The translations under genes and the position numbers were made by a program. 64,000 nt of DNA from an uncultured Lamprocystis sp. (lineage in GTDB: Bacteria; Pseudomonadota; Gammaproteobacteria; Chromatiales; Chromatiaceae): assembly GCF_903933125.1 (NCBI RefSeq), contig NZ_CAIZIZ010000310.1, positions 1 to 64,000 on the forward strand, given 5' to 3'. The first letter of the stretch is position 1. Every line of letters begins with the position of its first letter. Under the pieces are notes generated by a model, which saw only the letters and a program-made list of their open reading frames with translations, had not been told where the DNA came from and did no database searches. Shown here in pieces: positions 9,112-19,667 of the stretch.

Positions 9112-10077
9112 TCAAAGTTCTCGGAAGGAAAGTACCGGGGCCAGGGTGACCGGCCCGGTAACGGGAAGACGACGGGCATCCGCCGCCGATAACAGTGCGC
9201 GGGGCCGGGACTCGATCCCGCGGATCAACAAACAGGCCACGGTGAGGTCCGCTGAGGTTCCGGGGTTGATACCGGCCCCCTTCAGTTCCCGGTCCAGCCC
9301 CCGCAGGGCCGCGGCATAGGACTCGGGCCGCGCGGCGCCGGTCAAGGCGGCGGCGAGGGGCGCGGCCTGCCGGGACACCGCGACGGCCTGCTCCAGCCCC
9401 AGCTTGCGGGCGACATGGGAGTCCGGGTAGCGCCCCAGAAAATCCAGATAGAGACCGGCCGCCGCCCACGCCGGATCCTGCCAGCGGTCGTTGAGCATGG
9501 CCAGCAAAGGAACCGCCCGCTCGAACAAATCGCTGAAGCCTTCGGTGTATTGGCGGGCGATCAGGTCCCGGTGAGCGGCAGGGCGCATCACCTCCAGCGG
9601 CGTACCCTGAGCCACGCCAGACACGTCGTGTTCCACCGACGCGCCGAGCCCTCCGGGGGCGGCCAGGCGGATGGCCCGAAACAGCCAGTCGGTGTCCTGC
9701 CGATCGGCAACCTTGAGCACCGCCTCCAGACGGTGGCGCAGATCGCCACCCGCCGCCGATGGCGCCAGGGCGGCTTGAATCAGCGGGGCGCTCAGCAGCA
9801 GGATACCCAGATTGGTGTTGCAGCCGACCGCCCGCCGGGTAGCGGATACGGCACGGAAGATGCGCTCGCCGAGCCCCAGGCCGGGCCTGGTCAAGGGTCC
9901 GGCACTGACCTGCGCACTGCGCAGAAAGTCCTCCACCGTCATGCCATGTCCGGCCGACTCACGGTGCACGTTGCCGGGCTTCTGCGCATCGAGTTCCAGG
10001 GCGCAGGCCGCCCGATAGGCAGCAGCAATCGCCTGCCGCCGCGCCACGTGCCCCTGATCGCGCCGAGCCGTGGTCAT
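9112..10077 (-). CDS. Triphosphoribosyl-dephospho-CoA synthase (CitG)-like protein of the C1 cluster
   Basis: ACALELDAQKPGNVHRESAGHGMTVEDFLRSA...NTNLGILLLSAPL...GINPGTSADLTVA. Confidence 0.82.
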   Translation of the reverse strand: MTTARRDQGHVARRQAIAAAYRAACALELDAQKPGNVHRESAGHGMTVEDFLRSAQVSAGPLTRPGLGLGERIFRAVSATRRAVGCNTNLGILLLSAPLIQAALAPSAAGGDLRHRLEAVLKVADRQDTDWLFRAIRLAAPGGLGASVEHDVSGVAQGTPLEVMRPAAHRDLIARQYTEGFSDLFERAVPLLAMLNDRWQDPAWAAAGLYLDFLGRYPDSHVARKLGLEQAVAVSRQAAPLAAALTGAARPESYAAALRGLDRELKGAGINPGTSADLTVACLLIRGIESRPRALLSAADARRLPVTGPVTLAPVLSFREL

Positions 10078-11027
10078 CTCCCCACCGCCTCCCGGCGAGC
10101 CGCCCACTGATGCCGACGCAACAGATCGGCTGCCAGAGCCGCGGCGATGTCACAGCCACAGACCTGCTGGAGCCCCCGCCAGGCCGGGACGCCGTTGACC
10201 TCGATCACCCAGGCCCGACCAGCGGCGTCACGCAGGATGTCGACTCCCGCATAGGCCATCTCCAGCGCCTGGGCGGCAGCCTGCGCCAGTTCGCGCAGGT
10301 CCGGCTCCAGTGCGGCCGGGTGGCAGGTCGCACCCTGAGCGACATTGGTAATCCAGCCGTGGGCAGCGGCGCGACGCATTGCCGCGACCGCCCGCCCACC
10401 GACGACGAAGACCCGCCAGTCCTGTGCCTGCGCCGTCGCGCCGGCGACATAGCGCTGAAGGTAATGGATACCCTGGCAGGCGGCCGAGTCCGGTAAGGCG
10501 CTGCCGGCGGCGGTCAAGCGGATGAGTCCTTCGCCCTGGGAGCCGAACAGCGGCTTGCAGACCAACGCATGGCCGGCAGCCACTTCACGCTCGACCACCT
10601 GCTGCGCCTGCCCCGGATCGCGGATGACCCAGGCCGGGGGCGTGGGGATGCCGGCGCTGTGCAGCAGGAAGCTGGTCATGCCTTTGTCGACGCTGCGCTC
10701 GATGGCCCGGCCGTCGTTGTAAACCGGAATCCCCAAGTGGCGCAAGGCGTGCAGCACGTCCAGATAGTAAACGACCTCCTCCAGGGTCCCGCCCGGCACA
10801 CCGCGCACGAAGGCAGCGTCCGGCAGGCCATCGCCGCCGGGCAGACGCAGACCCGGCCCGCCGTCGCCGAGCGCGAAGTGGCACGCCGCCAGCGACACAT
10901 AGCGCGCCTCCCAGCCGTGAACGGCGAAGGCCTCGCACAGCCGCGCTCCGTGCCAACCGGGGTCATCGGTGAAGATGGCGACCACGGGCGCGACCCGCGG
11001 CCGCTGAGCCAGACGCACCGGTGTCAT
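10074..11027 (-). CDS. RimK-type ATP-grasp ligase of the C1 cluster
   Basis: [16 protein letters not shown]...YLQRYV...[17 protein letters not shown]...[26 protein letters not shown]. Confidence 0.85.
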   Translation of the reverse strand: MTPVRLAQRPRVAPVVAIFTDDPGWHGARLCEAFAVHGWEARYVSLAACHFALGDGGPGLRLPGGDGLPDAAFVRGVPGGTLEEVVYYLDVLHALRHLGIPVYNDGRAIERSVDKGMTSFLLHSAGIPTPPAWVIRDPGQAQQVVEREVAAGHALVCKPLFGSQGEGLIRLTAAGSALPDSAACQGIHYLQRYVAGATAQAQDWRVFVVGGRAVAAMRRAAAHGWITNVAQGATCHPAALEPDLRELAQAAAQALEMAYAGVDILRDAAGRAWVIEVNGVPAWRGLQQVCGCDIAAALAADLLRRHQWAARREAVGR

Positions 11028-12022
11028 GCGCCGATCCCGAAGGAGACCGCGAGCAGGTCCGGATCGATCCGCCCGGCACTGAAGGTCCGCCCGCTGTCCA
11101 GGGCCGTCACGCGAACACGGGCCGGACTGAAGAGCAGCGGATCGATCTGGAAAAAGTCGTACTGATACGCCGCGAAGACCTCCGCGAAGGGCCGCCCATA
11201 GTCGCGGGAGGCACTGCTCGGCAGACGCTGCGCCAAGTCTTGCGCGGCCTCATCCCCACCGGTGACGAACAGGTGGACCTGACCGGCGAAGAGGATGGCA
11301 TCGTTGGTCCGGCCCATGGCGGTGACGAAATCCGCGCAGGGCGGCGACAGCGGGGCGCTCCCCATGCCGTCGCGAATGGCGTGCAGATCGAAGCCCAGGG
11401 TATGGGCCTTGTGCAAGGCCACCTCCAACACCCGCGCCACGATCTGGACGGTACCGGCCAGGCTGCGGGTGGGTGTGAGAATGAGAGTGAGTGCGGCGGG
11501 CGTGATGCCGCAATCGGCGGCAATCTTATCCACCAGGGGGACTGGGGGCACGCGGTCCACCTCCAGCACCAGACAGGCCCGCTCAGCCTGGTCGCGATAG
11601 TCCAGTTCGGCAAACAACGGCTCCTTGCCGGCAAGCGCGCGGCCCGGACCTGAGCCGAGCGCGTGAAAGGCGCCTTTGCCCTCGCCGTGACTCAGACTCC
11701 AACCCGCGTACTGGCTCCCCAGACAGGCCAGCACCGGGTCGGCGGTATGGACTTGTACCGCGATCGGCCAATCGCCGACCACGCCGCCGACGGCCAGCCC
11801 GCCGCGCAGGCCGACCTGCCCGAGTCCGCCCAGGCAAACCTCGGCGATGCGCCGGCCGGCCTCCAGGCCGCCAGGAACCTGGAGGCCCGCATCGACCACC
11901 AGGCAACCGTTCTCCAGGCGGGACAATCCCAAGCGCAGTGCCGGTGCGTCCGCGACCAATGCATCGACCAAGGGGGCGGTCAGGGCGTTGAGGCTGGGCT
12001 CATTCATGGGTTTCATGCTCAC
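11024..12022 (-). CDS. mch: Methenyltetrahydromethanopterin cyclohydrolase
   Basis: Full-length Mch-type sequence: [18 protein letters not shown]...[38 protein letters not shown]. Confidence 0.93.
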   Translation of the reverse strand: MSMKPMNEPSLNALTAPLVDALVADAPALRLGLSRLENGCLVVDAGLQVPGGLEAGRRIAEVCLGGLGQVGLRGGLAVGGVVGDWPIAVQVHTADPVLACLGSQYAGWSLSHGEGKGAFHALGSGPGRALAGKEPLFAELDYRDQAERACLVLEVDRVPPVPLVDKIAADCGITPAALTLILTPTRSLAGTVQIVARVLEVALHKAHTLGFDLHAIRDGMGSAPLSPPCADFVTAMGRTNDAILFAGQVHLFVTGGDEAAQDLAQRLPSSASRDYGRPFAEVFAAYQYDFFQIDPLLFSPARVRVTALDSGRTFSAGRIDPDLLAVSFGIGA

Positions 12023-13142
12023 CGATCAGGTCCAACATCCGCTGCGCCCGCACGGCTAACAGCGACTCCACCGAGCCCGCCGCCGGGCCATCCGCCAGCA
12101 CGGTGCACAGGGGCGCGCCCCGCGGCACCAGGGTACCCGCCGGCGACCGATCCCGACACCACGCAGGCCAGACCAGATCCATAGGGATGCGCAGGTCGGC
12201 CGGGGCATAGACGAGCCGCTGGCCGCAGATACCGGCCGGCGGAGCCCATGACTCCGCCGGTAAGGTGCCAAGGCAGGCGCGCACATGCCGGCTGATCCAA
12301 CCCTCCGCGCATTGACCCTCGTAAAGGCTCATCGTTGCCGATGGCCGGGCATTAAGCTCCAACAGATAGACCCGCCCCTGATGCAGGATGAAGTCCAGGT
12401 TGTTGAGCCCGCGCAGGCCCAGCGCCTCCACGAGGGACTCGGCCCAGCCGATGACCGCCTGCCGCAGGGGGTCGGCGATGGTCGCCTGCCCGATCGCCCC
12501 ACCGTACAGAAAGGGCCGCTGGACCCCGCCGTCCGCGACCAGCAGGCGGTTGAAGCCGATGACCTCCAACCGAGTCCCATCGGCGATGAAGAGGACGGAC
12601 ATCAGCTCACCGGCGAGCTGCTGCTGGAAATAGTGCGGACCCCTGGGCCGCGGGTCGCCATCCCGCCAAAGGCGTACCCCAAGGCCGCCGCTGCCGCCGC
12701 ATTCCTTCAGCAACCAGGGCGACGCATCCCCCGCCGGGGGCGGGTCCAATCGGGTCTGCGGGTGCGGTATCGCGCGCTGCGTCAACAACGCGAAGAGCCG
12801 GACCGGGTCGGCCAGGAGGGCGAGGACCGCGGGGGCGTTCCCCAAGAGCCGTACCGGTTCCGGGAGGGCCGACAGCAAGTCGGGCGACGACTCCAGTCCG
12901 GCCCCATAAACCAAGCCGACCGGCGACGGGCCGGTCGCAAGCCGCTCAATCGCGGCGCTCAACTGCACCGGGTCCAGACCCCAACCGATCATGGGAACCC
13001 GGGTGCAGGAGCCGAGCCCCTGGGTGTCCTGATCACAGAAGGCATCCAGGATCTGGACCCGAAAGCCGCCACGCACCGCCGACTCGGCGATGGCACGGGC
13101 GCTGTTGGCCGCCAGGAACAGCTCGGCGGGCTCAGTCCACAT
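12000..13142 (-). CDS. ATP-grasp superfamily protein of the C1 cofactor cluster
   Basis: [17 protein letters not shown]...[19 protein letters not shown]...[32 protein letters not shown]. Confidence 0.78.
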   Translation of the reverse strand: MWTEPAELFLAANSARAIAESAVRGGFRVQILDAFCDQDTQGLGSCTRVPMIGWGLDPVQLSAAIERLATGPSPVGLVYGAGLESSPDLLSALPEPVRLLGNAPAVLALLADPVRLFALLTQRAIPHPQTRLDPPPAGDASPWLLKECGGSGGLGVRLWRDGDPRPRGPHYFQQQLAGELMSVLFIADGTRLEVIGFNRLLVADGGVQRPFLYGGAIGQATIADPLRQAVIGWAESLVEALGLRGLNNLDFILHQGRVYLLELNARPSATMSLYEGQCAEGWISRHVRACLGTLPAESWAPPAGICGQRLVYAPADLRIPMDLVWPAWCRDRSPAGTLVPRGAPLCTVLADGPAAGSVESLLAVRAQRMLDLIGEHETHE

Positions 13143-14034
13143 GCCGACGCGCCGCCTCAAAGGCCTCGTCCAGCCCCAGGTATTGGGGCGAACCGGCCTC
13201 GTGCATCTGCCGCAGTAGACCCTGCTGCACCTTGTACTTGATGTTACCGATAGCCAGTGCCCCCAGCCCCAGGGCGCCGCTGGTCGAGCCGGGCACGGGG
13301 ACCCCGTTGTCCATCACGCCGACCCCCGCAATGCCGGCCGGGGGTACGGCATTGACGTCGCAGGCGACCTTCAGCCGGCGGCCCGCGCCGAGCTGGTCGG
13401 CACTCAGGACCTGCACCCCGGCCGCCGCAGCATTGAAGATCAGGTCGGCACCGGCCATCAAATCACGGATGTGCGCGTCGCTGCTCCCGTCCGCACCGCT
13501 CAACCTGACCCCATAGCGCTGATTGCACAACCGGGCGGTCTCCTCGGCCCGGACCAGCCCCAGGTGGCTCACGATGACCGCGTCCGCCCCGGCGCGGGCG
13601 GCGAGGATGGCGGCGGCCGAGCCCACCGGACCGGTGCCGCCGAAGATCAGGCAGCGGCTCGCGGCAAGCCCGCTGCCATGGCTGCCGCGCAGACACCCCT
13701 CGGCCCCGGCGACCATCGCCGCGGCGGTCGTGAAGGCCCCACTGGGATCGGCGAAAACCGAGACCTCGAATGGCGGCACCATGGCCGCACGGGCAGCGGC
13801 AAGCATCTCCAGCGCCAGGTGTACGTCGCGACCGCCCAGGAAAATCCCGGTGCGCGCCACCCCCTTGGGTCCACGGGAGAAGATCGCATCCTGAGTCAGG
13901 CCGGCGATCTCCTCCAGCGTGACCTGGGTATAGGGCGTGCAGGCGCTCCAGCCAGCGTCGTAGGCCATATTGACATCGAAGGGGCTCAGATTCTTGGCCG
14001 CCGTGATCATATGCAGAAGATAGGGCTTGGACAT
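13132..14034 (-). CDS. mtdB: NAD(P)-dependent methylene-tetrahydromethanopterin dehydrogenase
   Basis: MSKPYLLHMITAAKNLSPFDVNMAYDAGW...IFSRGPKGVARTGIFLGGRD...FGGTGPVGSAAA. Confidence 0.93.
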   Translation of the reverse strand: MSKPYLLHMITAAKNLSPFDVNMAYDAGWSACTPYTQVTLEEIAGLTQDAIFSRGPKGVARTGIFLGGRDVHLALEMLAAARAAMVPPFEVSVFADPSGAFTTAAAMVAGAEGCLRGSHGSGLAASRCLIFGGTGPVGSAAAILAARAGADAVIVSHLGLVRAEETARLCNQRYGVRLSGADGSSDAHIRDLMAGADLIFNAAAAGVQVLSADQLGAGRRLKVACDVNAVPPAGIAGVGVMDNGVPVPGSTSGALGLGALAIGNIKYKVQQGLLRQMHEAGSPQYLGLDEAFEAARRHVD

Positions 14035-14067
14035 GCGTTCACTCGGTTGCTTGACGCGGTGCTCGAC

Positions 14068-15081
14068 TCAGTATTCTCGCATCGATTGCAGGGGCGACTG
14101 CAGCACAGCCACCGACGCCCCCTGGTTGTGACCGGCGGTTATCCGATACCGCAGCGGCGTCAACTCACCGAACCGTGCCTTGAGGCCACGCTCCAGCCAA
14201 CACGCTTGATCCGCATCCGCGGTCAGGACGAATCCCGTTGGCCCCCAGGACGATTGGCCGCCGCCCTCAAAGCCCTGCTCCGCCGCCCAATGCAATGCAG
14301 CGGCGACGGCCGGCGAAGCGAAACACCCACCTTGGGCGGGGGCGAAATGGACACCGACGGCCCGCTGAATCTGGCCGATGGCGTCGGCGACCGGCTCCAA
14401 CCGGCCCTCGATCAGCCCCGGTACCAATTGCATCAGGAGCAGTCGGCACAGGTGCCCGGCGGTGGCCGCCGGCGACTCCGGCAGTTCGGCGAAGGCGCGC
14501 GTCTCGCGCTCGCCATGTAGTCCCTGGCGCTGCAGATCCAGCAGCAACAACACCCGCCAATCGGTCGGGAAGGGCAGCCGCATCACGACCGGCGGCACTT
14601 GTTGCGCATGATCGCCGCGTCCGCAGTCGACTATAAATCCTCCCTCATCGAAGGCGCCAATGCCGATCCCCGACCGCTGACCGCGCCCTAAAGTCTGGGC
14701 GATGGCGCGACTGTCCCAGGCCGCGGCGGCGGCCGTCTGTCCCAACAGCCGCTCCAGGGCGGTACCGACCGCCAGTGCCATTTGAGTCCCGGAACCCAGG
14801 CCCGCATGGCCGGGTATCTCTTCGCGCAGTCGGATGTGGGCCCCACCACGCAGACCCCGTGCCGCGGCAAAGGTCCGGGCGTAGGCGACGGCCCGCTCCG
14901 CACCCGGCCCCTCGGCACTGAAACCGTCCGCCCGGTCGGCACTCAAACGGGTGGTGAAGGTGTCGATTGTGAGCCCCAGACTGCCGAACCGCCGGCCCAG
15001 ACCGCCGTTGAGGTCTAGAAACCCAAGATGTAGCCGAGCCGGGGCCTCCACTTGGACACAAAGGGAAGGACGGTTGATCAT
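14068..15081 (-). CDS. Beta-ribofuranosylaminobenzene 5'-phosphate (beta-RFAP) synthase
   Basis: GHMP-kinase fold: VEAPARLHLGFLDLNGGLGRRFGSLGLTID...IPGHAGLGSGTQMALAVGTAL. Confidence 0.88.
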   Translation of the reverse strand: MINRPSLCVQVEAPARLHLGFLDLNGGLGRRFGSLGLTIDTFTTRLSADRADGFSAEGPGAERAVAYARTFAAARGLRGGAHIRLREEIPGHAGLGSGTQMALAVGTALERLLGQTAAAAAWDSRAIAQTLGRGQRSGIGIGAFDEGGFIVDCGRGDHAQQVPPVVMRLPFPTDWRVLLLLDLQRQGLHGERETRAFAELPESPAATAGHLCRLLLMQLVPGLIEGRLEPVADAIGQIQRAVGVHFAPAQGGCFASPAVAAALHWAAEQGFEGGGQSSWGPTGFVLTADADQACWLERGLKARFGELTPLRYRITAGHNQGASVAVLQSPLQSMREY

Positions 15082-15571
15082 GATCGGGGGCCTCGCACGA
15101 TGCTCATAAGGTCTTTCCGGCACTTAGAGTCTCGCGACCTTGGCAGGAATCACAAGCAAACTTGATGCCTGAATCGTCCGCTTGACGTCATGACGCTCAG
15201 CGGTTCACCGCAAGAGGCGGCCTGACACGGGGGCGGACAACGACCCCTTCACGGCCCGTCATGGCCCGGACCCGCTGGCGCGGGGAATCAAACCAGCACC
15301 CTTTGTCCCTCTGCTGAATCACTATGTCACATCAGCGACGTCGGGGAGAAACAGTCGTCGCGCGTGGCGATACCTAGGGGCGTCACCCGGCCCTGCGGAG
15401 GACGTCGAACACGACCGCCGGATTGGTCGCGCATTCGTCTGGCACAGTTCCTGAATCACTTGGCTGTCCGCTGTTCGAGCGCGCCGGCGTGCCCCCGGCC
15501 GGCGCTTCAGCCGTCTCACCCATGGCGCCCCCGGCGCCCTGGCCGCTTCTCTGAGTCCTTGACGCTCCGGA

Positions 15572-16879
15572 GTGTCCCCAACAACGATGTGGCAAACCGA
15601 ACCCGCGGACAGCACCTTGACCTGCCCCTTCTGCGGGCTGGCATGTGACGACTTGCGTGTGGCGACCGATGGCGTCGACCGGCCGACCCTGGTCAATGGG
15701 TGCGCAACCGCCCAACAGGCATTCTCCACGGCCTTGGCGCAAGCGCCCGGATCGCCGCAGATCGCCGGTCGGCCAGTCGCTCTGGACGCAGCGATCACCC
15801 GCGCGGCGGACCTCTTGGCGGCGGCGCATGCCCCCCTGTTCGGCGGGCTCGTGGCCGATGTCAACGGAATGCGCGCGATCATGGACCTGGCCGATCACCA
15901 GGGCGCTCTGCTCGATCATGTCGGCGGCGATGCATTGTTTCGTAACCTGCTGGTCCTTCAGGATAGCGGTTGGATGACCGCAACGCTGACCGAGGTACGC
16001 AACCGTGCTGACCTGATCCTGCTGCTCGGCAATCAGTGCACGCACCGCTTCCCGCGGCTCATCGAGCGAGTTCTCTTGCCGACCGACGCCTTGTTTTCGC
16101 CGCCCGGACAACGCAGCCTCGTGCTGCTCGGCGGCTGGGATCAGGAGTCCCTGCCCGCCGCGCTCGCTGCGGCGAATCCGACTCTCATTCCCGTCGCCAA
16201 CGCGGATTTGGCCGGTGTCTGCGGCCTGCTGCGCGGGTTGATCGCCGGTCGGCCGGTGCGCACCAATGCGATCCCTGGGGTGTCTGGTCTGCAACTGGAG
16301 GACCTGGCGGGACGGTTGCGCACCGCCCGTTACACCGTGGTGATCTGGGCCGCCGCCGAATTGGACTTTCCCCACGCGGAGTTGACGATTCAGGGGTTCG
16401 TAGAACTGGTGCGGGACCTCAACCGCACTACCCGGGCCGCAGCCTTACCGCTGGCCGGGACCCTCGGTGACGTGACGGTCAATCAGGTCTGCACCTGGCA
16501 AACCGGATATCCGCTGCGCAGCGGGCGCCAACAGAACCGGCTGCGCTATGAGCCGGTACTCTACCGCCATCAAGATCTGCTCGCCGGCGGCTACTGCGAC
16601 CTGCTGCTGTGGGTCCAGGCGCTTGCTGGCGCGGCAACAGCGGCCGTGCCGATCACCGCCCGGCCAACTATCGTGCTGGGTCATCCGGGGATGGCCTGCG
16701 AGCGGGTGCCGGAAGTTTTCATTCCGGTGGGACTTCCCGGCGTCGATCACCCCGGTCACTGGTACCGCAGCGATGCAGTGTGCCCCTTACCGCTGGGTCA
16801 AGTGCGCGATGTCGGCCTGCCGTCAGTGGCGCAGGTGATCGGGATGCTTGGCGAGCGGTTGCGAGTCCAGCATGGATAA
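15572..16879 (+). CDS. fhcB: Formylmethanofuran dehydrogenase/formyltransferase-hydrolase complex subunit B
   Basis: N-terminal CPFCGLACDDL, FwdB-like body, first gene of fhcBADC. True start is probably a few codons inside. Confidence 0.88.
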   Translation: MSPTTMWQTEPADSTLTCPFCGLACDDLRVATDGVDRPTLVNGCATAQQAFSTALAQAPGSPQIAGRPVALDAAITRAADLLAAAHAPLFGGLVADVNGMRAIMDLADHQGALLDHVGGDALFRNLLVLQDSGWMTATLTEVRNRADLILLLGNQCTHRFPRLIERVLLPTDALFSPPGQRSLVLLGGWDQESLPAALAAANPTLIPVANADLAGVCGLLRGLIAGRPVRTNAIPGVSGLQLEDLAGRLRTARYTVVIWAAAELDFPHAELTIQGFVELVRDLNRTTRAAALPLAGTLGDVTVNQVCTWQTGYPLRSGRQQNRLRYEPVLYRHQDLLAGGYCDLLLWVQALAGAATAAVPITARPTIVLGHPGMACERVPEVFIPVGLPGVDHPGHWYRSDAVCPLPLGQVRDVGLPSVAQVIGMLGERLRVQHG

Positions 16880-16945
16880 GAAAACCGCGGTCCCCCGTTC
16901 GTCCCGTCGCGCCACCGCACCCCGACCCAACGGAGACCAGGCATC

Positions 16946-18616
16946 GTGTTGACCAAACTTGCCGGCGGCCGATTGTACGACCCTGCCCACGGGATCAACG
17001 GCGAGGTCCGCGACCTCTACCTGCGCGATGGACAGATCCTCGCCAAGGCACCCTTTGGCGAGACCCCGGGGCGCACCTATGACCTCGCCGGCAAGCTGGT
17101 GATGGCCGGGGCCATCGACCTGCACACCCACATCGGCGGCGGCAAGGTCAACATCGCCCGCACCATGCTCCCGGAGGACCAGCGCGCCCTGGTGCGCACC
17201 CGCACAGCGCTGACCCGCACCGGGGGCGGGCACGCCGCTCCCTCGACGTTCGCCGCCGGCTATCGCTACGCCGAAATGGGCTATACGACAGCCTTTGAAC
17301 CGGCCGTCCTGCCGGTGAACGCGCGCCAGGCGCACATGGAGATGGCAGACACCCCGATGCTCGACACCGGCGGCTACGCCATGCTCGGCAGCGACGAGTT
17401 GCTGCTCCAGTTGATGAGCGAGGGGGTAGGCCAGGAGGTCATCAACAACTATGTTGCCTGGTCGCTGCACGCCGCACAGTGCATCGGCATCAAGGTCGTC
17501 AACCCGGGCGGGATCAGCGCCTTCAAGTTCAATGCCCGCAGCCTCGACGTCGACGAGCGTCACCCACACTACCCGCTCACCCCGCGCGATATCGTCCGCA
17601 CCTTGAGCCGCGCCGTGTTCGAGCTGGGCGTCCCGCACCCGCTGCACGTCCACGCGAGCAATCTGGGCATCCCGGGCAACCACACGGCAACGCTGGCGAC
17701 CATGGACGCCGCCGAAGGGTTCCCCATCCATCTGACGCATATCCAGTTCCATACCTACGGCACCGAGGGCGACCGGCACTTCTCCTCCGCCGCCGGGGAG
17801 ATCGCCCAGGCCGTCAACGCCCGCAAGAACGTGAGCATCGACGTGGGCCAGGTGATGTTCGGCCAGACCGTCACCGTCTCCGGCGACACCATGCGCCAGT
17901 ACGCGAACCATCACCACGCCCACCCCCGCAAGTGGACCTGCATGGACATCGAGTGCGATGCCGGCTGCGGGGTGGTGCCTTTCCGCTATCGCGATCAGAA
18001 CTTCGTCAATGCGCTCCAGTGGGCCATTGGTCTGGAGTTGTTCCTGATGGTGGATGACCCCTGGCGGGTCTTCCTCACCACCGACCACCCGAACGGTGCT
18101 CCCTTCACCAGCTATCCGCGGCTGATCCGGCTCTTGATGGACCGCGGTTTCCGCAACGACCAGCTCGCCCGGATCAACCCGGAGGCGGCGGCCATGTCGT
18201 GTCTGGGCTCGCTCGAGCGCGAATACAGCCTCTATGAGATCGCCATCATGACCCGCGCCGCCCCCGCCCGCATCCTGGGCCTGGCCGACCGCGGGCACCT
18301 GGGCGCGGGGGCGCGCGCCGATATCACCGTCTACCACCAGTTGGACGACCCGGAGCAGACCTTCGCCCGGCCCATGCTGGTCTTCAAGGATGGCGAGGTG
18401 GTCGTCGAGGACGGCGCCGTCACCCGCGTCGTGGGCGGCGGTACCCAAGTGGTCCGGCCGGAGTTCGACCCGGCCATCGAGCTGCGCATCGGCCGCTGGT
18501 TCGACCGCTATCACAGCATCCGGATGGCCAACTTCCGTATCTCCGATACCGAGATGGCGGACGGCATCGGCAGCCCGGTCACCGTCCATCCGTGCCGCCC
18601 GCGGGGTGTTGCCTGA
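16946..18616 (+). CDS. fhcA: Formylmethanofuran dehydrogenase complex subunit A (amidohydrolase)
   Basis: MAGAIDLHTHIGGGKVNIARTMLPEDQ...HVHASNLGIPGNHTATLATMDAAEG...LGLADRGHLGAGARADITVY. Confidence 0.96.
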   Translation: MLTKLAGGRLYDPAHGINGEVRDLYLRDGQILAKAPFGETPGRTYDLAGKLVMAGAIDLHTHIGGGKVNIARTMLPEDQRALVRTRTALTRTGGGHAAPSTFAAGYRYAEMGYTTAFEPAVLPVNARQAHMEMADTPMLDTGGYAMLGSDELLLQLMSEGVGQEVINNYVAWSLHAAQCIGIKVVNPGGISAFKFNARSLDVDERHPHYPLTPRDIVRTLSRAVFELGVPHPLHVHASNLGIPGNHTATLATMDAAEGFPIHLTHIQFHTYGTEGDRHFSSAAGEIAQAVNARKNVSIDVGQVMFGQTVTVSGDTMRQYANHHHAHPRKWTCMDIECDAGCGVVPFRYRDQNFVNALQWAIGLELFLMVDDPWRVFLTTDHPNGAPFTSYPRLIRLLMDRGFRNDQLARINPEAAAMSCLGSLEREYSLYEIAIMTRAAPARILGLADRGHLGAGARADITVYHQLDDPEQTFARPMLVFKDGEVVVEDGAVTRVVGGGTQVVRPEFDPAIELRIGRWFDRYHSIRMANFRISDTEMADGIGSPVTVHPCRPRGVA

Positions 18617-18617
18617 G

Positions 18618-19514
18618 ATGGTCATCAACGGCATCGAGATCGAGGACACCTTCGCCGAGGCCTTCGGCATGAATGCCACGCGCCTCATCATCACGGCCAT
18701 CAACCCCCGGTGGGCGCGGATCGCGGGCGAGACCATGACCGGCTTCGCCACCTCGGTCATCGGCTGCGGGGCCGAGGCCGGGATCGAGGCGGAGCTGGCA
18801 CCGGACCAGACACCGGACGGCCGGCCCGGCGTCAGCGTTCTGCTGTTCGCCATGTCCGGCAAGGAACTGGAGAAACAGGTGGAGCGGCGGGTCGGCCAAT
18901 GTGTCCTGACCTGTCCCAGCACCGCCTGCTTTGCGGGAATGACGAGCGAAAAGCCGGTGCCGCTCGGCAAGAACCTGCGTTATTTCGGCGACGGCTGGCA
19001 GTCATCCAAACAGATCGACGGCCGGCGCTATTGGCGCGTCCCGGTGATGGACGGCGAGTTTCTGTGCGAGGAGACCACGGCACGCACCAGCGCGGTGGGC
19101 GGGGGGAACTTCCTGGTCCTGGCCCGCGGACTGCCCGAGGCACTGGCCGCCTGCGAGCACGCGGTCGCGGCCATCCGGCGCCGGCCCAATGTGCTGCTGC
19201 CCTTCCCCGGCGGGATCGCCCGCTCCGGCTCCAAGGTCGGCTCCAAATACAAGGCCCTGATGGCCTCCACCAACGACGCCTATTGCCCGACCCTGCGGGG
19301 CCTGGTGAAGAGCCAACTGGACGCCGACATCGGTGCCGTATTGGAGATCGTCATCAACGGACTGACCGAGGCCGACGTGCGCGAGGCAACACGGATCGGC
19401 CTGGAGACCATCTGCGCACTGGGACCGGAGTCCGGGGTCGTGCGCATCTCCGCCGGCAACTATGGCGGCAAGCTCGGACAGTACCACTTTCATTTGCGGG
19501 AGATCATCGGCTGA
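18618..19514 (+). CDS. fhcD: Formylmethanofuran:tetrahydromethanopterin N-formyltransferase
   Basis: MVINGIEIEDTFAEAFGMNATRLIITAINPRWARIAGETMTGFATSVIGCGAEAGIE. Confidence 0.96.
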   Translation: MVINGIEIEDTFAEAFGMNATRLIITAINPRWARIAGETMTGFATSVIGCGAEAGIEAELAPDQTPDGRPGVSVLLFAMSGKELEKQVERRVGQCVLTCPSTACFAGMTSEKPVPLGKNLRYFGDGWQSSKQIDGRRYWRVPVMDGEFLCEETTARTSAVGGGNFLVLARGLPEALAACEHAVAAIRRRPNVLLPFPGGIARSGSKVGSKYKALMASTNDAYCPTLRGLVKSQLDADIGAVLEIVINGLTEADVREATRIGLETICALGPESGVVRISAGNYGGKLGQYHFHLREIIG

Positions 19515-19667
19515 TCACCCGCGTTTGATCGGCCCACAGGGCGACAACGGCCGGCCTCGATTGAACAAGAGAATGACGCCACCCAGGCCACCGGTTATTC
19601 CTTCTTCATTTGCGTCTATGTGCATTCATTTGCGGCCGAAACTCTTCTTCGAACTCTCAGATTGAAT

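Noticed and set aside
18890-18925. Possible third copy of the TGTCCCAGC motif (ctgtcccagcaccgcctg)
   Set aside because: Only the first half matches, no dyad, and it lies within the fhcD coding sequence.
16823-18970. 715-aa minus-strand ORF opposite fhcA/fhcD
   Set aside because: Mirror frame of strongly recognised fhcA and fhcD; high-GC antisense artefact.
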